The position numbers were made by a program, and so were the translations under genes. This document shows, piece by piece, positions 16,621 through 24,040 of a stretch of DNA of 64,000 nucleotides (position 1 is the stretch's first letter; each line of letters opens with the position of its first letter). The notes beneath the pieces were generated by a model, which had not been told where the DNA came from, ran no database searches, and saw nothing but the letters and a program-made list of their open reading frames with translations. Origin of the DNA: Streptomyces sp. NBC_00234 (GTDB taxonomy: Bacteria; Actinomycetota; Actinomycetes; Streptomycetales; Streptomycetaceae); contig NZ_CP108101.1 of the NCBI RefSeq assembly GCF_036195325.1, forward strand, positions 4,526,001-4,590,000, written 5' to 3'.

Positions 16621-17538
16621 TCAGCGCGTGCGCGGGTTGTGGCGGTGGGCGAGCGCCTCGTACGAAGCGGCGAGGGCCGGGGCGGCCGTCTCGTACGTGC
16701 GCTGCGCGATGCCTATGAACAGGCAGTCCACGACGAGGAGCTGGCTCGTCCGGCTCGACATGGCGGCCGGACGGAGCTCGCTCTCGCGGGCCGTGGACGT
16801 GGTCAGGAGGTGGTCCGCGTACTGCGAGACCGGGCCGTCGGGGCGGCCGGTGATCGCGACGGTCGTCGCGCCGTGGTCGAAGGCGACCCGGAGCGGCTCG
16901 ATGACGTCACCGGTGGAGCCGGAGTGGGTGATCGCGATGGCCACGTCGCCGGAGCGGAGCTGCACGGCGTTGGTGACGGCGAGGTGCGGGTCCGTGTGGG
17001 CGTGGGCGATCAGGCCGATGCGGAGCAGCTTCTGCGCCAGGTCCTGGCCGACGAGGGAGGAGGCGCCCGCGCCGTAGATGTCGATGCGGCGGGCGGTCGA
17101 CGCGGCGGCCACGGCGGCGCCGAGCTGCACGGTGTCGAGTCCGGCGGCGGTGTCGGCGAGGGTCTGCTGTTCGTCGTAGGCGAGCTTGGCGACGACGTCG
17201 GCGATCGGGTCGTCGACCGTGATGTCGGCGGTGACGGCGGGTGCCCGGCCGGACAGCTGGTGGGCGGCGAGACCGGCGAGCGCGAGACGGAGGTCACGGT
17301 AGCCGGGGTAGCCGAGGAGACGGGCGGTGCGGACCACGGTGGCCTCGCTGGTGCCGGTGAGCTCGGCGAGACCGGTGACGGTGAGGGCGGCGCACCCGGC
17401 AGGGTCCCCCGCGACGGCTTCGGCTACCCGCTGCATGGAGCGGGTCATGGACGGGGCGAGGGTCCGGACCTTGGCCGCCAGAGCGGCAGGGGCGGGCGGC
17501 GAATCGCCCTTGAAACTTTCCTTCACGTCATTGGTCAC
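16621..17538 (-). CDS. murR: MurR/RpiR-family regulator of the mur genes
   Basis: The 305-residue protein has an N-terminal RpiR HTH (about 20-95; LTGTSEATVVRTARLLGYPGY is the recognition region) and a C-terminal SIS domain (about 125-260; IDIYGAGASSLVGQDLAQKLLRIG and AITHSGSTGDVIEPLRVA), which senses a phospho-sugar. It heads the murRQP unit and probably controls itself, since a perfect palindrome overlaps the 5' end. The GTG at 17538 has its Shine-Dalgarno-like AAAGG directly against the codon. The GTG four codons later (17526) has AAAGGTG at better distance and is a real alternative. Confidence 0.92.
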   Translation of the reverse strand: MTNDVKESFKGDSPPAPAALAAKVRTLAPSMTRSMQRVAEAVAGDPAGCAALTVTGLAELTGTSEATVVRTARLLGYPGYRDLRLALAGLAAHQLSGRAPAVTADITVDDPIADVVAKLAYDEQQTLADTAAGLDTVQLGAAVAAASTARRIDIYGAGASSLVGQDLAQKLLRIGLIAHAHTDPHLAVTNAVQLRSGDVAIAITHSGSTGDVIEPLRVAFDHGATTVAITGRPDGPVSQYADHLLTTSTARESELRPAAMSSRTSQLLVVDCLFIGIAQRTYETAAPALAASYEALAHRHNPRTR

Positions 17539-17562
17539 CTTTGAAAGATATTTTCAAAGGTG
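17536..17562. promoter_or_regulatory. MurR operator candidate: perfect 11-5-11 palindrome
   Basis: CACCTTTGAAA (17536-17546), spacer GATAT, TTTCAAAGGTG (17552-17562). The central TGAAA-n-TTTCA agrees with known RpiR-type sites. The site overlaps the proposed murR start codon, so bound protein would block both transcription and, if the upstream GTG is right, the start region itself. The divergent small gene begins 52 bp away and may share control. Confidence 0.82.
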
Positions 17563-17613
17563 TGGTCCGTCAACCCCCCTTTTCGCCCCCTTCCTTCGGG
17601 GGACAATGGCTGC

Positions 17614-17982
17614 ATGGAGATGAACCCCTTGGAACAGGCACTGCACACGGCCCGGGCCCTGGTCATGGCCGATCTTGTCGCAGGTGACGTCGCCGAGGCC
17701 GAGATCGTCTCGCTGGTCGAGGACGCCGTGACGCACCGGCGCTGGTGGGTCGAGCAGTGGCCCGAGGGCGCGGACTTCGTCGTCGGTCTGATCGCCCAGG
17801 ACGTGCAGGACGCCCTGCTGGAGAAGTACGGGCGCTGGCCCCTGTGCCCGGTGTGCGTCGAGGAGGGCCCGCACGCACTGGACGTCGAGCCCGAGCTCGG
17901 CCCCGACCCGCACTGGGTCTGCACGAAGGCGACCGTCCAGGTGGCCGCGGTGGGCGGGCTGAGCGGGGTGCTGCGGCGTTGA
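17614..17982 (+). CDS. Small conserved protein with CPVC motif
   Basis: The 122-residue protein is helical in its first half (EQALHTARALVMADLVAGDVAEAEIVSLVED). It then has RWPLCPVCVEEGPHALDV, where the Cys pair and following His/Cys (HWVCTKA) could hold a metal in a small zinc-ribbon. No function is known to me. The ATG at 17614 was chosen because GGGGGA lies about 10 bp upstream; an ATG two codons later is possible. The last codon overlaps the start of the DUF4031 gene, so the two form an operon. Confidence 0.72.
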   Translation: MEMNPLEQALHTARALVMADLVAGDVAEAEIVSLVEDAVTHRRWWVEQWPEGADFVVGLIAQDVQDALLEKYGRWPLCPVCVEEGPHALDVEPELGPDPHWVCTKATVQVAAVGGLSGVLRR

Positions 17983-18251
17983 CGCTCTACATCGACCCGC
18001 CGGACTGGCCGGGGCACGGGATGCTCTGGTCGCATCTGGTCAGCGATGTCTCGTTCGACGAACTGCACGCCTTCGCGGCCTCGATCGGCTGCCCGCCGCG
18101 CGCCTTCGAACGCGACCACTACGACGTGCCGGCCGCGCGCTACGCCGACGCGGTGCGTGCCGGGGCGCGGGAGGTCGGCTCGAAGGAGATCGTGCGCCGG
18201 CTCACCGCCGCTGGTCTGCGGAGACCGAAGGGACGGCCGGCGCCGGGATAG
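17979..18251 (+). CDS. DUF4031 domain protein
   Basis: The 90-residue protein is essentially one DUF4031 domain: LYIDPPDWPGHGMLWSHLVSD, then FDELHAFAASIGCPPRAFERDHYDVPAARY. Conserved His and Asp residues suggest a small hydrolase-like or metal site, but function is unknown. The start is a TTG whose last bases form the TGA stop of the preceding gene (TTGA overlap), a classic coupled start. Its 3' end overlaps the convergent MFS gene by 50 bp. Confidence 0.82.
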   Translation: MTLYIDPPDWPGHGMLWSHLVSDVSFDELHAFAASIGCPPRAFERDHYDVPAARYADAVRAGAREVGSKEIVRRLTAAGLRRPKGRPAPG

Positions 18252-19488
18252 CGGGGCCGCTCGCGGCCTTCGCCGAGGCGACCAGCCGGGACGGGGTGGC
18301 CGAGCGGCGGTGCAGCCGGAGCGAGAACACGACGGCCACCAGGGCCAGCACCGTCATCGCGGCACCCGCCCACGCCGTCGCCGCGAAACCGAAGTCCGCG
18401 TCGATCACCGTGCCGCCGAGCCACGGGCCGCTCGTGTTGCCCAGGTTGAACGCGGCCGTCGTCGTCGCGCCCGCCAGGGTCGGGGCCGCGCCCGCCACGT
18501 TGAACATGCGGGCGTTGAGCGCGGGCGCCGTGAAGAACGCCGAGAGGCCCAGCAGGAAGGCGAGCGCCACTACGGCGATCTGGCTGGACGCGAACAGGGC
18601 CAGCGCCGCCAGGAAGACCGTGGAGGCCGTGATACCGCTCAGCAGCACCCCGAAAAGGTGCGCGTCCGCGACCCGGCCGCCGATCGTCGTACCGATCAGC
18701 GCGCCGACGCCGAAGAGCCCCAGCACCCACGGCACCCAGCCCGAGTCCAGCCCCGCCACATCAGTCAGCAGCGGCGCCAGATAGCTGAACGCGCAGAAGA
18801 CACCCCCCGCCGCGAGCGCCGTGATCACGACCGAGAGCCAGACCTGCCGGTCCCGGTAGATCGACATCTCCCGCTTGAGCTGCGGCTTCTCGTCCGGGAG
18901 CGGGATACGGGGGATGAGCGTCGCCACTCCGACCAGCGCCACCGCGGACGCCGCGCCCACCGCCCAGAACGCCGAACGCCAGCCCAGGTGCTCACCGAGG
19001 AAGGCGCCCAGCGGCACGCCCAGCACATTGGCGATCGACAGCCCGCCGATCATCACGGCCATCGCCCGGGCCCGCGCGTTCACCGGCACCATCGCGATGG
19101 CGACCGCCGCACCGACGGCCCAGAAGCCCGCACACGCGAAAGCGCTGACCACCCGCGAAACGAAGAGCACCTCGTACGACGGAGCCAGCGCACCCGCGAT
19201 CTGCCCGAGACCGAAGACCGAGATCAGGGCGATCAGCGTCGTGCGTCTCGGCAGCCTGAGCGTGGCCACGGCGAGCAGCGGAGCGCCGACCACCATGCCG
19301 ATCGCGAAGGCCGATATGAGAAGCCCCGCCTGCGGAATGGACACGTCCATGTCCTCGGCGATCGGTGGCAGGAGTCCGGACAGCATGAACTCGCTGGTAC
19401 CGAGGGCGAAGACCGAGAGACCCAGGATGTATACGGCCAGGGGCATACGGGCGCGGGCACGGGGACGGCTGGAGGCGGAGTCGGGCAT
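18202..19488 (-). CDS. Cmx/CmrA-type chloramphenicol efflux MFS transporter
   Basis: The 428-residue protein has twelve membrane segments. The N-terminal part (PLAVYILGLSVFALGTSEFM, GLLPPIAEDMDVSIPQAGLL, then LRLPRRTTLIALISVFGLGQ) is very close to what I remember of Cmx/CmrA/Cml drug/H+ antiporters, which export chloramphenicol. It lies in the cytoplasmic membrane. The start is uncertain: none of the in-frame starts (19503 ATG-type, 19488 ATG, or the ATG before PLAVY) has a good ribosome-binding site. It follows the HD-domain gene by 27 bp on the same strand and may share its transcript. The C-terminal tail is Ser/Ala-rich. Confidence 0.85.
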   Translation of the reverse strand: MPDSASSRPRARARMPLAVYILGLSVFALGTSEFMLSGLLPPIAEDMDVSIPQAGLLISAFAIGMVVGAPLLAVATLRLPRRTTLIALISVFGLGQIAGALAPSYEVLFVSRVVSAFACAGFWAVGAAVAIAMVPVNARARAMAVMIGGLSIANVLGVPLGAFLGEHLGWRSAFWAVGAASAVALVGVATLIPRIPLPDEKPQLKREMSIYRDRQVWLSVVITALAAGGVFCAFSYLAPLLTDVAGLDSGWVPWVLGLFGVGALIGTTIGGRVADAHLFGVLLSGITASTVFLAALALFASSQIAVVALAFLLGLSAFFTAPALNARMFNVAGAAPTLAGATTTAAFNLGNTSGPWLGGTVIDADFGFAATAWAGAAMTVLALVAVVFSLRLHRRSATPSRLVASAKAASGPAIPAPAVPSVSADQRR

Positions 19489-19515
19489 GACAGTCAGCAA
19501 CACGCATTTCGTCGC

Positions 19516-20157
19516 TCACATTCCCGTGAGCAGCTCCAGCTCGGTCGTGAGGTTCTGCCGCGCCCGGGGCTCCCACTCCGCGATCCCGTACGGCGTACGG
19601 AACAGCCGCGGCAGCCCCAGGAGCTGCCGCAGCACCGCCGCGCGGCCCTCCCGGAACGCCTCGTCGGGGACGAACGCGTACTCCTCGCGCACCTGCGCCG
19701 CGTACTCCGCGTACTCCTTCGGGGCGGACGCCAGGATCGCCAGATCCGCGTCGCACAGCACCTCGCCGTCGGTGTCCCCGTCCGCCGGATCGTGGGTGAC
19801 CGTGAGGCGCACCAGGCGGGCCACCTCCGCCGTGACGCCGGCGGGGACACCGGCCTCGGGCAGGGCGCGCTCGGCGAGCACGGCGCTGCGCTCCTCGTTC
19901 TCGGAGCGGTCGGGGCGGTAGACGGCGTCGTGGAACCAGACGGCGAGCCGCACCACGTCCGGGGCCGCCGCATGGTCCGCGAGCGTGTCGACGCGGTCCA
20001 GGACCGCGGCCAGGTGGGCGGTGGTGTGGTAGCGCCGCTGGGGTTCGGCCCAGCGCGCCAGGAGGTTGTCGGCGTACGGCAGCGGGTCGGGACCCTCGGC
20101 GCCGCCCCGGACGGCTACGAGGGCCGCGTGCCAGCGGGTACGGAGGCTGTTGGTCAT
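19516..20157 (-). CDS. HD-domain protein
   Basis: The 213-residue protein has the metal-binding HD signature: RRYHTTAHLAAVLDRVD (first His pair), VRLAVWFHDAVYRP (the HD pair), and later THDP and CDADLAILAS. This subgroup is widespread in actinobacteria as a predicted metal-dependent phosphohydrolase; the substrate is unknown. The open frame extends upstream through a repeat element, so I chose the ATG at 20155-20157 (TNSLRTRW start), where homologous proteins begin. It lies upstream of the Cmx-type exporter. Confidence 0.85.
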   Translation of the reverse strand: MTNSLRTRWHAALVAVRGGAEGPDPLPYADNLLARWAEPQRRYHTTAHLAAVLDRVDTLADHAAAPDVVRLAVWFHDAVYRPDRSENEERSAVLAERALPEAGVPAGVTAEVARLVRLTVTHDPADGDTDGEVLCDADLAILASAPKEYAEYAAQVREEYAFVPDEAFREGRAAVLRQLLGLPRLFRTPYGIAEWEPRARQNLTTELELLTGM

Positions 20158-20163
20158 GGGGAC

Positions 20164-20202
20164 GACCCTAGGGCCTCTCGTTCGGATCATGCCGGGCTCG
20201 CG
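20164..20202. repeat. Dispersed intergenic repeat, copy A
   Basis: This 39 bp stretch (GACCCTAGGGCCTCTCGTTC and the following 19 bp to 20202, ending TGCCGGGCTCGCG) matches copy B at 37 of 39 positions. Shortened relatives occur near 45572 and 50586. A second hairpin motif with CTCGGCTTCGCTCGAG follows at about 20232-20250. Confidence 0.75.
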
Positions 20203-20350
20203 TGCCCTGGCGCGCGCTCCCCCGAGCTCTCGGCTTCGCTCGAGCAGGGAGGGGCCCCCTCCGGCGTTGTCGTCGGTCGCCGACGCTCCGCGTCGACTCC
20301 CTCCTCCGCCTTGCAGCTGCCCACGCCAGACCCCGCTCCCTGATCCGGCC

Positions 20351-20403
20351 TGATCCAAACGAAAGACCCTAGGGCCTGTCGTTCGGGTCATGCCGGGCTC
20401 GCG
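20351..20403. repeat. Dispersed intergenic repeat, copy B, in a larger palindrome
   Basis: The 39 bp repeat at 20365-20403 is preceded by an inverted partial copy, giving a 40 bp imperfect palindrome (20351-20390, 16 of 20 arm positions pair) centred on CCTAGG. It resembles a REP-type extragenic element. Confidence 0.7.
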
Positions 20404-20438
20404 GGGTCCGGCACGCACATCGGGGTTGAACGCCGTCG

Positions 20439-20478
20439 GGGCGGCGTACAACCGACGCGGTGTCGGGGTACGCCGCCC
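20439..20478 (-). terminator. Terminator of ABC cassette copy 1
   Basis: Outer arms GGGCGGCGTAC (20439-20449) and GTACGCCGCCC (20468-20478), inner arms CCGAC/GTCGG. The same structure follows cassette copy 2 at 41022-41061, so the homology of the two cassettes runs past the permease stop. Confidence 0.82.
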
Positions 20479-20508
20479 TCGGGCGGGACGAGCAGGCGGT
20501 ACGCCTGC

Positions 20509-21290
20509 TTACTTCGGGTCGCGGTTGAACTGTGCCTTGGACCAGTAGTAGCCGAGGGCGGAGAGCGCCAGGCACCAGGCCACGGCGAGCCAGCCGTTGT
20601 GGCCGATCTCGGTGCCGAGGAGGAGGCCGCGGAGGGTCTCGATGGCGGGGGTGAAGGGCTGGTACTCCGCGATCGGCTGGAACCAGCCGGGCATCGTGTC
20701 GGCCGGGATGAAGGCGCTGGAGATGAGCGGGAGGAGGATCAGCGGCATCGCCATGTTGCTGGCCGCCTCCGCGTTCGGGCTGGCCATTCCCATGCCGACG
20801 GCGATCCAGGTGAGTGCCAGGGCGAACAGGGCGAGCAGTCCGAAGGCGGCGAGCCATTCCAGGGCGGTGGCGTCCGTGGAGCGGAAGCCGATGGCGACGG
20901 CGACGGCGCCGACGAGGACCAGGCTGGCGAGGACCTGCATCACGCTGCCGACGACGTGCCCGATGATCACGGAGCCGCGGTGGATGGCCATGGTGCGGAA
21001 GCGGGCGATGATGCCCTCGCTCATGTCGGTCGAGACCGATACCGCGGCTCCGATGACGGTGCTGCCGATGGTCATCATCAGGATGCCGGGAACGATGTAG
21101 GCGATGTAGTCGGAGCGGTCCGCGCCGCCGATCCCGGCGCTCATGACGTCGCCGAAGATGTAGACGAAGAGCAGCAGCATCATGATCGGCGTAAGCAGGA
21201 GGTTCAGGGTGAGGGACGGGTAGCGCCGGGCGTGCAGGAGGTTGCGGCGGAGCATCGTGGACGAGTCGCGGACGGCGAGGGCGAGAGAGC

Positions 21291-21294
<4 letters not shown>
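20509..21294 (-). CDS. ABC-2 permease, DrrB-like (cassette copy 1)
   Basis: The 261-residue protein has six membrane segments and the DrrB/ABC-2 signature (SPNAEAASNMAMPLILLPLISSAFIPADTMPGWFQPIAEYQPFTP). It is the membrane half of an exporter whose ATPase is encoded just upstream with a 4 bp ATGA overlap (21291-21294). The protein is about 85% identical by eye to the permease of copy 2, and the first 150 bases of the two genes differ at only a few positions. The substrate is unknown; DrrB relatives export drugs or self-made metabolites. Confidence 0.92.
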
Positions 21295-22250
<956 letters not shown>

Positions 22251-22298
22251 GGAGGGTTCTCCTTGTAGAGGTGGGGAGTTCAGGGGCTGCGCGCGTTC

Positions 22299-22343
22299 GG
22301 AGGTTGCGGAGTCGGAGGCTGCGGGGTCAGAGGCTGCGGGCGG
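22299..22343. repeat. Three 15 bp tandem repeats at the DUF4097/ATPase junction
   Basis: GGAGGTTGCGGAGTC, GGAGGCTGCGGGGTC and AGAGGCTGCGGGCGG follow one another. They cover the DUF4097 stop codon (22327-22329) and the start of the spacer before the ATPase gene. The other cassette also has tandem repeats at this junction, of a different unit. Confidence 0.7.
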
Positions 22344-22995
22344 TGATGTCGCCGTGGGCGGTGGTCGCGTGGATGTTCAGGGCGGCGGCGCCGTCGGTGT
22401 TCTTCAGGGCGTTGTGCAGCCGGCCGTAGGTGGTGCCGGCGTCCAGGGAGGCGGAGACGCCGCGGGCGGCGCCGACCGTGATGTCGCCGGACTCCGTGCG
22501 CAGCGTGACCGTGCCGTCCACGGCCTCGGTGATGTGGAGGTCGCCCTTCAGCGTGCTGATCTCGGCGGGGCCGCCCAGGCGGCCGACCGAGATGTCACCG
22601 GCCTGGAGGGTGAGGCGGGCACTCGCGGTCTCGTCGAGCTTGACCGAGCCCTGCGCACCCTCGAAGGCGACGTCGCCGAGCCGTCCGACGCCCCGGAGTT
22701 CGGCGCTCGCCGCCTTCGCCTCGACGCGGGAGCCGGCGGGCAGTTGGACGGTCACCTCGACGGAGCCGGACGTGCCGAGGATCCGGTTCTTCGCCGGGGC
22801 GGTCTCGATCCGCAGGACGCCGTCGCCGTATTCGACCGTGGTCTGCTCGGCGGCCTTCACGTCGCGGCTGTTCGAGGCGTCCGCGGGAAGAACCTCGACG
22901 GCGGTGTCGGTGCGGTCGGTGGCGATGAGGCGGATGTGTCCGGCCGGGATGTCCAGGACGGCGGTGATCGGGGCGGTGGTGGGGAAGTTCGACAT
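22327..22995 (-). CDS. DUF4097 beta-repeat protein (cassette copy 1)
   Basis: The 222-residue protein is built of repeating short beta strands (GSVKLDETASARLTLQAGDI; GPAEISTLKGDLHITEAVDG; GTVTLRTESGDITVGAARG), the right-handed beta-helix-like pattern of DUF4097, also seen in adhesin-like proteins. It has no signal peptide or membrane segment, so it is predicted cytosolic. The ATG at 22993-22995 follows GGAGAG. It opens the cassette and is divergent from the GbsR/MarR-like gene. Its role is unknown; constant linkage to the DrrAB pair suggests a regulatory or scaffold partner. Confidence 0.9.
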   Translation of the reverse strand: MSNFPTTAPITAVLDIPAGHIRLIATDRTDTAVEVLPADASNSRDVKAAEQTTVEYGDGVLRIETAPAKNRILGTSGSVEVTVQLPAGSRVEAKAASAELRGVGRLGDVAFEGAQGSVKLDETASARLTLQAGDISVGRLGGPAEISTLKGDLHITEAVDGTVTLRTESGDITVGAARGVSASLDAGTTYGRLHNALKNTDGAAALNIHATTAHGDITARSL

Positions 22996-23120
22996 TTTGC
23001 TCTCCATCGGTTCGTTCGGTTCGGTGTTTCCGATGAAGGAAAAGCTACGTTGCGTTCACGAGTCCGGCAACAGTCTTGTTGGCCCAACTCCCCATAACCG
23101 CAGGTGAAAGAAGGGAAATT

Positions 23121-23174
23121 GTTGCAATGGTTTTCGAGCTTAATGCAACGATGGCCGTCCTTTCGTTGCAATGG
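23121..23174. promoter_or_regulatory. Repeated GTTGCA motifs in the divergent promoter region
   Basis: GTTGCAATGG occurs at 23121-23130 and 23165-23174, with the inverted TGCAAC at 23144-23149 between them. The AT content is locally high. This looks like the operator array for the divergent GbsR/MarR-like regulator acting on itself and on the DUF4097-ABC cassette. Confidence 0.6.
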
Positions 23175-23227
23175 AATGGAAGTGAACGCTAGGGTGACGG
23201 CACCCGAGGAGTACGAAGGAGAGCGCG

Positions 23228-23977
23228 ATGCCAGGCGGCAGGCTCACCCCGCAGGAACGTCAGCAGATCGCGTCGGGGCTGGCCGACGGCCTCGCCTACG
23301 CGGAGATCGCCCGACGCCTCGACCGTCCGACGTCGACGGTCACGCGGGAGGTGATGCGTAACGGCGGCGCCGGCGGCTACCGCGCGGACCTGGCCCACCG
23401 CGCCACCGAACACCGTGCCCACCGGCGCGGTCAGACCGCCGCGCCCCGGGGGTCGGAGGCGCCCCCGCAGGCCCACGGGCGCGACGCCGAGGCCGTGCGC
23501 GCGTACGAGGAGGTGCTCACCACCGTCCTCGTCCAGACGGGCATGCCCAAGATGATGGCCCGGGTCATGGCCTGTCTCTTCATCACCGACGCGGGCAGCC
23601 TCACCGCGGCCGAACTCGTCCAGCGGCTCCAGGTCAGCCCGGCGTCCGTCTCCAAGGCGATCACGTTCCTCGACGACCAGGGGATGATCCGCCGGCAGCC
23701 CGACGAGGGCCGCCGCGAGCGCTATGTCATCGACGCCGACGTCTGGTACCAGTCGATGATGGTCAGTGCCCGGGCCACGGCGCATCTCGTCGAGACCACA
23801 CGGGAGGGGGCCGGCGTCCTGGGCCCCGGCACTCCGGCCGGCACCCGCATGGAGAACATCGCCCGCTTCCTCGACTTCGTCAGCGAGAGCATCTCCCGCG
23901 CCGCGAACCAGGCCCGCGACATCCTCCACACGAAGCCCGAAACGACCTCGGACGGCACGGCCTCGGACACTCCCTAG
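23228..23977 (+). CDS. GbsR/MarR-type regulator with transposase-like N-terminal HTH
   Basis: This 249-residue protein has two DNA-binding modules. Residues 1-60 (LTPQERQQIASGLADGLAYA, then EIARRLDRPTSTVTREV and RNGGAGGYRADLAHR) match the HTH_38 domain of IS30-type transposases, including the zRNGG.GYRA tail. After a linker, residues 85-190 form a GbsR/MarR winged helix (LTAAELVQRLQVSPASVSKA, GMIRRQPDEGRRERYVIDADV). Such fusions recur in actinobacteria as regulators, not transposases: no DDE domain is present. The start ATG follows GAAGGAGAGCG. It is divergent from cassette copy 1, which it very likely controls. Confidence 0.88.
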   Translation: MPGGRLTPQERQQIASGLADGLAYAEIARRLDRPTSTVTREVMRNGGAGGYRADLAHRATEHRAHRRGQTAAPRGSEAPPQAHGRDAEAVRAYEEVLTTVLVQTGMPKMMARVMACLFITDAGSLTAAELVQRLQVSPASVSKAITFLDDQGMIRRQPDEGRRERYVIDADVWYQSMMVSARATAHLVETTREGAGVLGPGTPAGTRMENIARFLDFVSESISRAANQARDILHTKPETTSDGTASDTP

Positions 23978-23987
23978 CGCGAACGCC

Positions 23988-24026
23988 GAACGGCGGCGGG
24001 GCCGCCGTGCAGCCCCACCGCCGTTC
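23988..24026. terminator. Bidirectional terminator between regulator and copA
   Basis: Arms 23988-24001 and 24013-24026 pair at 13 of 14 positions. It lies between the convergent GbsR/MarR-like gene and copA. Confidence 0.75.
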
Positions 24027-24040
24027 GACGAACGCGCCTT

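Noticed and set aside
23228..23400. Remnant of an IS30 transposase
   Set aside because: Only the HTH-like domain is present and it is fused in frame to a complete GbsR/MarR domain. No DDE domain, inverted repeats or target duplications are seen.
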